DNA of 64,000 bases, taken from contig JAHBMJ010000455.1 of assembly GCA_018398765.1 (NCBI GenBank), positions 50,367 to 114,366 on the forward strand, written 5' to 3'. The notes under the pieces are model-generated. The model saw nothing but the letters and a program-made list of their open reading frames with translations. It was not told where the DNA came from and ran no database searches. Made by a program: the position numbers and the translations under genes. Source of the DNA: Chromera velia (Eukaryota; Sar; Chromeraceae). This document shows, one piece after another, positions 36,701 through 48,257 of the stretch. How positions within the stretch are numbered: position 1 is the stretch's first letter; each line of letters begins with the position of its first letter.

Positions 36701-39293
36701 CTTTTCCGTTCTTATCTCCCACTGTCATCTTCCGTTGCCGGGCAGTAGGGCGACTTCACCCTATACGATGATCCTGGTGATTCATTGGTCCTTCCTCCCA
36801 GGTAGCTGGGCATTAACGGAGCCTTGGCCTCTCAAAGCCATTAACGGAGGCTCGAGTCGCTCGACGTAGCCATTTACGGAGGCTCTAAGTCGTGTTCACC
36901 CCTCTCACACGGCCATTAACATTCCGCGTTTCACTCCCTTCTTGCATGCGGCAATTAACGTCCGCATTTCATTCTCCCTTCTTGTGGCCATTGATGTCTG
37001 CGTTTCCCCCCCCCCTTCTCCCCCTCTTTTTCCCCCCCTTCTGGCACACCGGCTCTATCCGTGCGGTACGCCACGCCCCTTTGGTTCCCCCCCGGTATAC
37101 CGGTTCTCATCGGCTCTCTTCCCCTTATTCGCTTCCCCCATTAGGCCCCCCCCTATTCTTATTCATACTTGGGACACCCGGCTTCTTTTTCATACAACTC
37201 TTTTCCGCTCTTTCCCTCCATTTCCTCTGTTCGTCTCCCTGACATGCATCGGGCACACAGACGTTGCTATAATCTTATCTCTCAACAAACGCTTTCACGC
37301 TATCTCACCTTCATCCATAGATAGCAGTCACTCTCAGTCACACCAATATATATGCTTCCACAAACTGTCTCACTGAAACCAAAAAGATGTGTCTTCGATC
37401 ATGCTGCCCGACCTACCAAAATTGCTGGATGACCAGTCCAACGAGCAAAGGCAGACAGTTGGTGTTTGCAAGCCGCACAGGCTGGTCAGACCCGGGCAAA
37501 CAAATAAGCGACCACAGCAAAGCAAGCGAAGGGGATCAGTCTCCTCTTGCACTGAAGACGAAAGACAAAACAGCCAGTCGACACATACAGAAACAAAGAA
37601 ACCAACTGCCCATTTCTCTCCAATCAGCTTGTTGTCGGCAAGCCTGATCGTCTCCAAGTTCTCCTTCAGTCTTCATGGGAAAGGATTATTTTTACCTCCT
37701 CCAGTCTCTCCCGACTCCACAACAATTTCCGTCTCCAGCTTTTTCCTCAGGAACCGAGAAAGAAAAGTTCCCACCAGACTAGAAGAGCAAGAGGAAAGAG
37801 CTCTAGTCAGCTGACACGGGATACAAGGGGTCTCTGACACCCTCTTTCACAGTCTTCTGACTGTCCCCGCAGCGGTTAAAAAAAAGAGAGACGTATAGAC
37901 GCAGATTCTCTTCCCGAACGAAGACAAAAGAAAATGAGGCGACAACTGAATCCAGAACAGAAGGAAGTAGTCACCTCTCGCTGAAGCCGTCACCACATGT
38001 AACACCTTCCCGCTGCTTTGGAGGTAGCAGTATAGGACAGATGGAGAGCTAGACCCAGAGACGTAGCCTAGATAGAGAGATGGATCTCCAAACTCTACAG
38101 ACTCTAGCTTAGTCTGAAGGTCTCAGTCAGCTAAAGGATTGGATACAGATAGATCCTTAGCCCTTCATAGAGTCAAAAGGATTCAGGCTTGACTTCTGCT
38201 AGCTTGCTGAGAGATGACAGACTTACGACCGGATAAATGGAACGAACGATCTCAGCGAGACGGCTTAGCCGCTCGCAGCTGCTCAGACAAACTCTCTAAA
38301 GACCGGTCCCCATGCAAACGCAAAGACAAGCTTTCCGGGGCCAGACAGACATGCAGAACGCGGCGGCGGGCGATCGAAGCAAAGGCGGCGTGCATACGAA
38401 AAGGACCAGGAGGCGGCGGTGGGACGGCGGCACCGGGAGGTAAGACACTACACAATGAACAACCGAATCAGAGACATCGGTTGCTTTAGTACAACCAAGT
38501 CTTAGATAGAAGAGAAGGATAAGATGGAAAGTCATACAGTTCTGAAAAACGAACGCAGAGGATCAAAGAGGATGAACAGTAGGCTCAGACACTGTAAAAA
38601 CTGTGTGTTATAGCTGTTTTTACCTCATTGCTTGCACTTCAAGCCTCCGAGTCGCCTTTTTTTTGAAAACTAGCTTATATGCAAGCTTTTTCTGTAGAAT
38701 CAAATGAATCAATCATAAAATTCAGAGAACCGTTTCATTTTTTTAGAATAGATGTATGACAGTCTAAGATCATGAATTAAGGGCTTGATTCAAAAGTGAG
38801 GGTAAACATGTATACACCATGACGCTTGCACGTTTTTTTTACCGCTTTGCCGGGGCCTTTGGTCCAAACTACCATTGCTAGTATCGTTACTTGACGCCGG
38901 GGTCTAGGACCTCCCTGGTTACCGCTCATAAGTTAGCAATTTGAAATCTATGGTCACTATCATGGAATCACTTGACCCCCCCGGTAGTTCTCCCTAATGA
39001 TACTGTGTAAGTACGTCTATAGGGGCTAGTATGTGTGCTTTCCTTGGAAGCTAGCTTAGAACTAGGCCTGGCCTGCACTAATAAATTTAAAAAAAAAAAT
39101 GGGAGGCTTTTTTTTTTTGGAATTTTACAAAACTAAAGCACTTCAGCTAGGTTAAACTTTTTAGAGGTCTGCAGAGGTTATCAATATAAAAAGCTAGATA
39201 AAAAGTAGAATGGGTTAAGATTTATATCTAATGAACTGAGATGACACGAGGAGATTGATGTGGATAGACGGATAGATGGAGTTATGGAGAGTG
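33756..39293. other. Long region without a supported gene
   Basis: I recognise no protein gene or transposase here. The stretch holds AT-rich runs (33.85-34.1, 38.6-38.8 and 39.0-39.25 kb), a 12-bp inverted repeat pair (CCTTCAACAGCC at 35047 and its complement near 35107), and three tandem units of about 38 bp starting GGC(C/A)ATTAAC (36910-37005). The open frames present (for example 157 codons at 35621 plus) lack recognisable motifs. Parts may be decayed repeats. Confidence 0.45.
36808..37005. repeat. Degenerate GCCATTAACGGAGGCT repeats
   Basis: The word G(C/G)CATTAACGGAG(G/C)CT occurs at about 36808, 36837 and 36869. Diverged units GGCCATTAACATTCCGCG, GGCAATTAACGTCCGC and GGCCATTGATGTCTGCG follow at 38-bp spacing, each followed by TTTCA and CCCTTCTTG. 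Confidence 0.65.
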
Positions 39294-39301
39294 AGTAAGG
39301 A

Positions 39302-39930
39302 CTAGGCGACGCACAGTAGTAAAAAAAAAAAAAATCTGAAAACATCTATTCTTTTTTTCTTTTTATTTAAAATTTTATTGTATATATATAACAAAATAAA
39401 GGTTAAATGCCTAGCTTCAACTAGAGTTTGAATCATATCTAGGATCCCAGTTTCACTTTTAGCTTGGTAGACGCTTAAAAGGATTGACCAAAACTAGCTT
39501 GGACTAGAGCTTCGAAATGTATATCGTCCTAGATATCATCAAAGAGTCAGTCAAAGAACTTCTCCTCTGTATGCTCTTCTGTCTGCATCCATGCATCCAT
39601 CCTTCTTGTCACTCTTTGCATAGGACAAAAGAGAGCCCCCTTTTCCCTTCACCCGCCCGCTCGCCTTCATCCCTGTAATCCCCTTTTGGTAGAGACAAAC
39701 ATACAATAACAACTAGGACTAGAAGTAGGGTTGAAACTAGGGTTGAAAGATGTTTAAAACTTTGAGTTGAGTAATAAGTTCGCGAGGAAGTTAGTTTAAA
39801 AATACTTCTAAAAGGTGCTCCTCTAGGTGCTCCTAGAGGTGCTCTAGGAAATCCTTCATAGAAAAAAAGAAAAAAAAAAAATCTGGAAAGGTCTATTTTT
39901 TTTTTTTTTTAACCACTGTGCGTCGCCTAA
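39302..39930. mobile_element. hAT-like non-autonomous element, 629 bp
   Basis: The left end CTAGGCGACGCACAGT is followed by a long A-run. The right end is the complement, ACTGTGCGTCGCCTA. Flanks are AGTAAGGA (39294-39301) and AGCAAGGA (39931-39938), an 8-bp target duplication with one mismatch. The interior is AT-rich with no transposase frame. It shares ends with the copy at 40934-41159. Confidence 0.85.
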
Positions 39931-40415
39931 AGCAAGGATAGATATCATTGAGTGGATAGAGTTTTACATTCTCAACTTTTTTTTGTTCTCTCCATTCGAT
40001 GCATGACCCGGCCTCACTAGGACTCTCATTGTTTCACTTTGAACAGTCGCGTCTCGTTTCGTCCCTTTTTGTCCCTTTTTCTGCTTTCTTCTCTTTTTTT
40101 TAAGTTTCCACTGCCTTCTTTTCGTTTCAAGGCAGGCAGCAGGCCCTAGCGTAGGCCCCAGTGCAATTAAGCCGCCGCCGCTGCTGTACTGGCATGCAGG
40201 AGGGAATGGTCTTTTCAGACAGTAGGGGGCAAGCCTAGGGGCAAGTGGGTAGCCTAGCGGGCAGTAAGCGCCAGTGTAAGCTACACTGGTAGGAAGATAG
40301 TTCCGTTCTGATAATTGAAGTGGCACATATATCTTTTGACAGTGATGATCTTCTCGCTGCTCTTCCTAGTACTCTTCTCGTCTTAAAGAGAGTGAATTCA
40401 ATCTAATGTACATAG

Positions 40416-41389
40416 CCCTATTAAATTGGGGTATAAATGGGGGAAATGAGACCCCATTTCACCCAAATTTCCGAAAATGGGCCAATATTTTTTTGGGGGA
40501 TAATTACATCATATGAAGCTCAAATTAGGCTCATAAAAACCGTCTAACGTTATTCTACTCATTTTAAACATTTTTAAAGCCATTCATGATATTTTTCACA
40601 TAAAAAGGATAAATGGAGGAACTGGGGTAAAATGGGATTAAAATGGGGTAACCTAATTTCTGATACCCCATTTTATCCCATTTCTACTCCATTTTACCCC
40701 ATTTCCCCAAATGAACCAATATTTTTAAGGGGGTTAATTGTGTCATAATTATTATGAAGCTTAAATTAGGCTTACAAAAACTGTCTAACGTTGTTCTGCC
40801 CATTTCAAATGCTTTGAAAGTCATTCACTATTTTTTTCATATATATAAAAAAACATTCTTCCCCATTTCACCCCAATTTACCGCAGAAATTACATAAGAA
40901 ATTTTACTCTGGAATTGGGGCCTCCATTTCATCCAAAGCGACGCACAGTGATAAAAAAAAGAAAAAAAAATCTCAAGAAGCCTAATCTTTTTTTTTATTT
41001 TTATTTTATTGGAAGTACCAAACATATAATAAAAACACATCTATAACAGTTACTACAAAATCTACCTTTGCTAAGTTTACTTGGACCTTTGACTACCAGA
41101 CTAAAAAAAAAATCTCGACATCTTTATTCTTTTTTTTTTTACCACTGTGCGTCGCCTAGATTTCACCCCAATTTCCAATTATGTTTATATAGTTTATGAA
41201 AAAGCTGTCATATAATGTTTTAAATTACCTAATTAGATTTTAAAAGCCCCCAACTTCTAGAAACACACCTTATTTTAACTAGATAACATGTTTTGATCAG
41301 TTAAAAAATATTTCCCGTTTTGTGGAAATGGGGTGAAATGGGCCCCAATTTGCCTCCATTTACCCCATTTATATCCCAATTTCATAGGG
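40416..41389. mobile_element. Foldback/TIR element with internal duplication
   Basis: The ends CCCTAT(T/G)AAATTGGG followed by (G/A)TATAAATGGGG are inverted at 40416 and 41389. The element is full of GGGGTAAAATGGG-type words in both orientations. Inside, a segment of about 150 bp (about 40448-40592) recurs in direct orientation at about 40693-40848 at roughly 80 percent identity. A 226-bp hAT-like element is nested in its right half. No open frame or clear target duplication was seen. Confidence 0.7.
40934..41159. mobile_element. hAT-like MITE, 226 bp, nested in the foldback element
   Basis: The ends are CAAAGCGACGCACAGT on the left and ACTGTGCGTCGCCTAG in complement on the right. They are flanked by ATTTCATC (40926-40933) and ATTTCACC (41160-41167), an 8-bp duplication with one mismatch. 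It has the same internal A- and T-runs next to the ends as the 39302 copy. Confidence 0.85.
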
Positions 41390-42026
41390 AAGACACTCAA
41401 GACAGTGTTGTGTCAGGTCACATCATGTCTGTATGATAATTGCGGATAATTATTACTTTGCTTCCTATAGTTTGCTTCTTTATTTCGACCAATCGTTCTA
41501 GTAATCATTCTACAAGACTAGACTGATATAAATTTAAAGTTCCTTTTGATTTTATTCTAAAATTAATTCTAATTTTCTTTTTTTTTAAAAAAAAAAAATG
41601 AGGTCCTGATTTTTTGGGGGGGAATTTTTTAGTGTGAAGCCTATAGGCTTAGAAGCTACATGTCGGATATTCCGATACATTTAGCCTTATACGGTGGGCC
41701 GGGATTCTAACTCTAGTTCTAACTTGAATCATCCGGACACATCCGGACATAGATCTTAATTTTACGCCGCTACCCGCTAGATGTACCTCAATCTACATTG
41801 TCTATATAAGAGTTACGGTCACTAGTACCGTCAGTTACGGTTATATGGAGTATGCATATTAACTATAGAGTTACAGTAACCTAGGCGGTAAAAAATTTTA
41901 ATCAATGAAGCTGTTATGGTATTTACCTAGCCTGAGGTGTTTACTAAACGTCTAGCTAAACGTATTATTAAACTTGATGATTAAAGCTAGCATCAAAGTT
42001 GTAAAACATATACAAAGTCAGACTAA
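41390..42026. other. AT-rich spacer, no gene
   Basis: AT-rich sequence with A and T homopolymers near 41580-41600. No open frame with recognisable content. A word group CATGTCGGATATTCCGAT...ATCCGGAC near 41660-41750 loosely recurs near 56840-56880, suggesting a dispersed repeat. Confidence 0.5.
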
Positions 42027-42502
42027 GATGACATTTCAACTAGCATTTCAAGTCATATTATTTCTAGGCGCTGCACATAGAAAAAAAAAAAGAAAAAAAA
42101 AGTTAGGATTCATAGTGACAAAATTTAATTTCAATAATAGGATTTGATTTGATTTAATTTGATTTGATTTGAGCTTCAAGCTCAAATCTGACCAGATTTG
42201 AGGTAGATTTGAAGTTGAAGTGTAGAGGTCACTCTCGACAGTACTGAAGCTGACATAACACAGTCGACACCACTAGCAAATCTTAGAAAGCCCTAGAGAT
42301 AAGAAAATCACTAAAAACTAGACTAAAAGCTCAATTAAGACTCTCAAAATTATAATGAACTATTGTTAAAGCTAAGAGCTTACATAAGTTAAGAGCTTAC
42401 AATTATATTACTCCCTCTTTCTGCAGACCATACTTTCTTTACATAGCCGGCAGTATATACTAATGCGGCCTTCTTGTTGTTATGACCTGTGAGATTGTTT
42501 AA
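42027..42502. repeat. Copy 1 of a direct repeat of about 480 bp flanking the LINE
   Basis: The sequence from GACTAAGATGACATTTC through GACCTGTGAGATTGTTT is about 95 percent identical to 48258-48736 in the same orientation. It includes the left end of a CTAGGCGC element (42064) but not the right end. LINE sequence lies between the two copies, so the pair can be read as an unusually long target site duplication. Confidence 0.8.
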
Positions 42503-44574
42503 CCGTAAAGAAGCCGAGTACTCAAACTGGCAGGCAGAAAGGCTAGTAAGGGAGGTGGTATCCAACCCTTCGGCGATTTGGTATTAGAAGAGGGAAAGGG
42601 GCAGTGCGAAAGGCGGGGGAGACAGACCGACTCCCGAGGCTTTTACCGATTTCTGGGCCTCTGTTTTTGAGGGTGAAGGGCTCTCTCCTCTTCCAGTTGC
42701 ATCCAGTTGCCTCCCCTGCTTCCCCTCTCCCTTCCCCACCTCCTCCTCCGGCCTTCTCTTATAAAAGGATTATTGGTGCCCTCCGATCGATCAATATGAG
42801 TAAGACAAACGGAATTGGGGGCGTTTCCCCTAGGCATCTCGACCTATGTTTCAACTTCTCTCCCCTTTCTCGTTTCCTTCTTTTTGTCTTCTTTAATTTA
42901 TTTCATCGTTGTTCTTATTGACCGTCTCTTTAAAATTTGATTTGTGTAGTTCTGGTACTGAAAGGCCCCCCCTCTCCTGACTGTTCAGAATGCGTCGGAA
43001 TGGAGACCCATATATATCATGTATTTGCTTGCAAAGCTGTTTGCCCTAGCTTCTGATGGACGAAAGACTAAGAGAATGGACTACGTTGGACAACGAACAA
43101 CTGGGGTTTCGGAAAGGAGTAGGAACTAGCTAGAGGGACTAGGGAGGCTATCGCTGCCCTGGCGGGACTTGTAGCGAGCTTGAAAGCCCGGAAACGTCCC
43201 CTTTTGGCTGTTTTTATCGATTTTTCAAAGGCTTTTGACAAGGTCCCTCGGGGTCTGTTGTTGAGACGGCTTCGGGAGGAGGGGGTGTCGGAATGTGACG
43301 TCTTGATGGTGCATGCCATGTATGTCAATGTCTGGGCAAGAGTTGATGGAGCAGATAGGGAGATACCAGAGGGGGCGGGGGTAAAACAGGGCGATCCTCT
43401 CTCTTCCCTACTCTTCTTTTTGTTCATAAATAACGTGTACCGCTACATTAGCTCCTCGGCTGACCAAGAGAACGGGTACGGAGGGGAAGAGGAAGAGAAG
43501 GATAGGATAGTGAATGATGAGAGCCCAATAGAAAGCCAAATACAAGATAACCCTTAGGCAGGTAGATTGAGAGGGGCAAGCAGTGGAAAAGGGAATGAGA
43601 AGACCGATTCGGAAGCGGGGGGGGAGAGAAAAAGAGGGAAAGATTGGGTTAGTCTGGACGACACGATCAGTTTGGGGTCTCAGCCTCTCGAAAGCATCGG
43701 TTACGCTGACGATCTTGTTCTGTTTAGTCGTTTTTCATGGGAGTTTCAATCGAAAATAAATAAATTGGGTGAATACTGTTGGACATGGGGCCTCACGGTC
43801 AATCTGAAAAAGACTAAAGTGATGAGGCTTTCTAACAATGAAGAGAACATTAGAGAGCTGATCTTCTTTAAGGGAAAGGAAGTAGAGCGAACTGATCAGT
43901 ACAAATATTTAGGCTGTACTTTCTTTGAAGGCGGCTCTCTCCATCCCTCTGTGAGACATCGGCTGGGGGTGGTAGAGAGGGCGCTGGAATGGGTCATAGG
44001 GCTCTGTGCTTCCCTTGGTCCTCTCTTCTCTGCCTCCAAAATTATGCTCTTTCGAGGCCTATGGATTCCTGTGGCCCTTTATGGGCTTGAAGCGTTTTCC
44101 CTCAGTCAAGCAAACATGAAGGCGCTGGACGATCTGCAATTACGTTTTGTTCGATGGGTTTTCGGCCTCTTCCGCAATTTGTTTCGTGTCCCCTCCCTTT
44201 TTATCTCTAGCCTTTGCCTGATACGGGCTCTCTTGACAGAAAGAGTGGGGGGATTTTTATGCAGCCTCTCCTTAACATCTCACTGTATGCCAGCCAGATT
44301 TTTAGATCTTTGCAAGGATGGCTTTTACGGAGAATGGTGGAGGTCTGTTAAGCTGTTGGTGGGACCTTTTACTCTTGAATTCTTCTCTAATGCGGGGATG
44401 CACTCGGACCCAGGTGAGAAAGCAGCAATAAGAACATTAAGAAGAAAGCTTGCGGTCGAAGGGAGAGGTAGGGAGGCACAAGAATGGTTGGAAGACTGGT
44501 TTGTCACAACCTCCTGTTCTCTGCAGAAAAAGGGCTGACAGGGTAAGGGAGGGCAGGCAGGACGGGGAGGTGTT
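42503..44574 (+). mobile_element. LINE-type retrotransposon, 5' segment with reverse transcriptase remnant
   Basis: A plus-strand frame at 43150-44538 carries reverse transcriptase blocks: FIDFSKAFDKVPR (with the first catalytic Asp), GVKQGDPLSSLLF and GYADDLVLFS (YADD active site). These are followed by the thumb-like SINKLGEYCWTWGLTVNLKKTKV region of non-LTR elements. The frame is broken by an in-frame TAG (43555-43557) and by a frameshift upstream near 43125, where FRKGVGT passes out of frame. It is therefore a decayed copy. No endonuclease domain was recognised at 42503-43050. The element continues at 46840 after a hAT insertion. Confidence 0.85.
43147..44538 (+). pseudogene. Reverse transcriptase pseudogene of the LINE
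   Basis: The frame TREAIAALAGLVASLKARKRP...CSLQKKG holds RT motifs 3-7 and a C-terminal region (RFVRWVFGLFRNLFR, LYGLEAF) typical of LINE ORF2 proteins. One TAG interrupts it at 43555-43557. The linker around the stop is longer than usual between the GDPLS and YADD blocks, with an acidic low-complexity insert. Confidence 0.85.
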
Positions 44575-44582
44575 TCCCCAAC
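44575..44582. repeat. 8-bp target duplication (left) of the hAT element
   Basis: TCCCCAAC is found here and again at 46832-46839, exactly bordering the element's inverted ends. Confidence 0.85.
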
Positions 44583-45229
44583 CATAGTTAGGATAGGATA
44601 GTACATTATACTATCGTTTGGTACAATAGTCCTAGAGTCAAAGCAACCACTATACACTGGAATTTTTTTTTTAAAAAAGTTCTAGAGAGCCTATAGCAAA
44701 TAAATAACCATAGAAATTAAGATGATGATTTATACAAAAGAACATATTCAAAATTATTTACATAGCTTCATGTATGAGTGACCTTTGTGAGGCTATTATT
44801 CAGGAGGCCTGTTAATCAATCAATCAATCAATTAATCAACTAATCGATCAGTCAGTCAGTCAGTCAGAGCCCTCTAGAGGGCAGGTCAGACGGCATGATG
44901 ACACCGCCTCCAGTCCCTCTTTTAGCAGTGCCACCTCTGAAAACAATACTGAGTATAATGATATCTGGCACACCGTTGCATAGAGGCAGACACATAGCCA
45001 TAGACAGAACACATCTTCTCATCCGCATTAATAAGAAGACAGGGCCCCGCCGCCAACTCGATGAGGACAGGCCCGATGGGGACGTGCACGTCTAGGGAGC
45101 GCTTCATCCTCCTGAGGAAGGGGGCCTTGAAGCCCTTTGGCGCATGAGCTTGGAAAGAAGGGACCCAGACGTACCAACAACGTCTAGTCCCCGAAGCATG
45201 CCAGGAGTTGCCATTGACAACAACTCCCA

Positions 45230-46354
45230 CATCACGCAGTCGATTTACACAAAGCCGAGCTCCTCCAATATCTCAAGAGGAAAAGGAAACTGTCTGAGTT
45301 TCCCAAGAAGCTCAAGAAGCTGATGAATGTCTCTCCGGATATCGACTCTACGGTTTGCCCTGTTCAGATAGACAAACTACTATGAGAGATGCCCTGCATA
45401 CACTAGCGTAATCTGGGTAAATGCTATTAAAATACTAGGTATTTATTTTTTATAAAAAAAAAATATTAGGCATTATTTTAGCAAACTAAAAAAAATGCTA
45501 TAGAATTTTCTTAGTATGTCTCATAGTAACATCTACGATAATACATGGTATAACAATAGAAAATACAATTGTTTTAAAGTAAATTTAAACTGATTTTTTA
45601 GAGTGATATAAGCTTGATTAAATAAATATATAGATAGATGCTAACTTCTGGAAAGTTCATGACAAGATTGTTGTCTGATTGATGTCTTAAGTCATGCATA
45701 CCCATATATCTCTGCATTATAAGTCAAATTACTTCTATTGTTGAAAGAATGAATTGCTGAAACAATACTAATCTTGATGCTATAAAAATGCTAGGCATTT
45801 TTTATTTTTACTATAGTGTATGCCCTAACATGATTTCAGAAACACTAAACACCTACAGTGTAACATGCCCTAACTACCCTAGTGTTTCCCTAGTAAATTC
45901 TATTTAAATGTAAGTGCAATTTTAGTATTTACCTAGTAGTTTGTCTGTCCAAACAGGGCAAAGCGTGTCCCTATTATGGTGGGAGCTAGAAGCCGTCATC
46001 AAGGTCGCCCCCGTTAACGCCAAACTGGCCTAGAAGGTCTTTTCCCAGTCGAACTTGTCTGGATCTGCAGAGCGGGCGTGGTCCGCGTATAATCATATTT
46101 ACAGGGAGAAGCGAAACCACCTTTTGCAAACGCACCAGGATATTGAGGTGAACCTGTACCACAACCTCCGTCTCCAGCATCTACACCAAAAGCAGGCAGT
46201 GGTCCCGTTGTCAGAGACCAGAATCCATGCAGTGGAGACTTTGGGTCTCCCTGTGTTGGAGGACGGCTACATCTTCGACGAGAATTTGGAGGGAGACCTC
46301 TTAGAAGAGCACCTCAAAGAGTTTAGCCTTTGTTTAAATAAGGTCTCGATCTGA
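45230..46354 (+). pseudogene. hAT transposase C-terminal (dimerisation) remnant
   Basis: Ignoring the inserted element (45349-45967 plus one TC copy), one frame reads from HHAVDLHKAELLQYLKR through SPDIDSLLWWELEAVIKVAP and NAKLA. It then continues past a single TAG (46031-46033) into SGSAERAWSAYNHIYREKRN and EVNLYHNLRL. The order WW...AP...LA...(S)xSAER(A/N)(W/F)S...K-RN-L...V-YHNLRL matches the dimerisation region at the C-terminus of hAT transposases. It ends at 46354. The N-terminal zinc finger and catalytic part were not found. Confidence 0.7.
45349..45967. mobile_element. CACGG-ended TIR element, short copy (619 bp), in the hAT transposase
   Basis: The ends TACGGTTTGCCCTGTT(C/T)AGA and its complement are flanked by TC on both sides (45347-45348 and 45968-45969). 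Removing it with one TC copy joins the transposase frame SPDIDS to LLWWELE, which independently supports these borders. The sequence matches the outer parts of the copy at 28280-29478. Confidence 0.85.
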
Positions 46355-46373
46355 AGAGAGAGGGAAAGGGGGG

Positions 46374-46500
46374 NNNNNNNNNNNNNNNNNNNNNNNNNNN
46401 NNNNNNNNNNNNNNNNNNNNNNNNNNNNNNNNNNNNNNNNNNNNNNNNNNNNNNNNNNNNNNNNNNNNNNNNNNNNNNNNNNNNNNNNNNNNNNNNNNNN
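46374..46500. other. Assembly gap, 127 N
   Basis: The gap is bordered by GGGGGG on the left and twelve G on the right, so a G-homopolymer probably broke the assembly. The true length is unknown. Confidence 1.
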
Positions 46501-46839
46501 GGGGGGGGGGGGTGTTTGAATCGCTTGAGATCCGACCTGTGTGCTTGCTCCCTGCCGCTGTCTGCCAGCCTGTCTAGGGGGTAAAGCACTGTACGAATGG
46601 TTTAGGAACTTTAAAAGATTTACACACATTACAGAGGATTCTAATAATGTTAAATTAGGTCTAAATAGTGTTAAAACCTAGCAGAACACTCATAGGAATG
46701 CCTAGGAAGCCTAATAATTTTTTTTTTTTTTTATAGTACAGATAGGATAGTACATTGTACTATCGGAGTTAATGAAAAGGATTTGAATACAGTAGAATTC
46801 CATTGTAGTACAGTGTACTATCCGAACTGTGTCCCCAAC

Positions 46840-48252
46840 AGAGTGAGGCCTTCGGTTTTCTAAATTGAACATCCGTCTAGACAGCGCTTGGCCCGTCTTG
46901 TCATGGGAGGATAGACCGGCTCAAGCGGGCAGCGAGTTCCTATGGTTCGACATCTCCCTAAGAGGCTGCTCTGTTTGGAGGCCAACGTTGGGCCGATTGC
47001 CGGTGCACTGCTGAGGGGTGGGAGGGGAGTTTCGAACGGGGAGGTAGAGTCTGTTTACAAGCACTGCCCTCTTGATATATATGGACGGGGTAAATTAAAT
47101 GATGTTGTTCACAAGCTGACAGAATGCAAAGGGACGGAAATGCAAAGAGGACGCATTGATAGGCTTTTGAAGGAAGTAAGAGACGCACGCTCTGAGTCAG
47201 ACTTGATCGTGTGGGCACAACAGATGGCAAAGCAACAGTTAAGATGGGTGGTGTGCAAGAACGAAAAGAAAGTAAGAGAAATTTTCACACTCCTTCTCGA
47301 GAAACACCCTATTGCCGGCGCACGGGCAATTTCAGCTTACCTTCGTAAACGGTAAAGTCTTAATCCGATTGCTTCCAGATGGTTGTTTCGTGCTTTTTTC
47401 CATTTGAGTGTATGGGGCGGGTTCAGAGCTAGAATGTAACAGAGAGAGAAACGTGAAACGCGTGGAGGGAGGCGTGCTCGAGCCTAGGCTTAAGCTCGCG
47501 TAGGCGTAGGGGGGCGGGGCGCTCGAATCCATAAGGCGTGGATACAGCTTTTTTGGGTGGGTTCCTAGGCGGGTTCTCTGTTTTTCTCTTTCTCATCTTC
47601 TTTTTATCTCTTCTCTTTTCTTTCTCTTTCTTTTTCCTGTCCGGTTTTTTACTCATAATTTTTCGAAAATAGATCGTGCCCTACGGAATTGACCTCTGGT
47701 CTTACTGAAGGACAGGAGAGACTGATACGACTACCGTAGGTACTGTACTCCAGTCAGTTTAGTCAGCCCCACGGAAGCGAAGTCACTGTGCCTGTGTCTT
47801 GTCTGATTCTCGTTTGATCTTGTATGTATTCCTTCTTTGCTGCTGACTGTCCACTATGTTCAACAGCCGAGCCCGTCCTCAGGAGTCGGTATCCAGGGAA
47901 GTGTTCCGTAGGGTTCCTACCCTGTAGACTGTACTCCTTACCATTTCTCAGTCTGACATGAACGCGTTCTTTTACTTCTCTTTTTCGGTCTCCCTTTCTG
48001 GTTTTATCTTCCCTCTCAGTCGTTCCCCTGCCACTGCAAGTCTGTTCTGATGCAAGTGGTTTTTAACCCTGGTTGCTTGAGGGTGGAGTTACCCTCTGTT
48101 TCTATTTCCATTTCCGCCTAAGATAGGCTTTGATCCATGCAAATGCCCCAGTGGGGCCTAGGTCGAGGGATCAAATCTATGCAGGAAATACTAGGTTGGC
48201 CAGAGCCTATATAGCTCACCGGCTGTAACCTCATACATCATCATCATAATCA
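46840..48252 (+). mobile_element. LINE 3' segment with C-terminal ORF remnant and (CAT)n tail
   Basis: The frame 46942-47355 (137 codons, EVESVYKHCPLDIYGRGKLNDVVHKLTECKG...) resembles the C-terminal region of LINE ORF2 proteins, with a Cys...His...Cys arrangement. A non-coding 3' region of about 890 bp follows and ends GCTGTAACCTCATACATCATCATCATAATC, a microsatellite tail as at the 3' end of many LINEs. The second copy of the flanking repeat of about 480 bp begins directly after it. This is the continuation of the element at 42503-44574. Confidence 0.7.
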
Positions 48253-48257
48253 TATGA

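Larger units (their letters stand above)
44583..46831. mobile_element. hAT transposon, degenerate, inserted in the LINE
   Basis: The left end CATAGTTAGGATAGGATAGTAC and the right end, complementary to CACAGTTCGGATAGTAC, form short inverted repeats. They are flanked by a perfect 8-bp duplication TCCCCAAC. A further GGATAGTACATTGTACTATC palindrome lies subterminally at 46744-46765. The interior holds a hAT transposase remnant (45230-46354), itself split by a CACGG element, and a 127-bp assembly gap (46374-46500). Confidence 0.85.
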
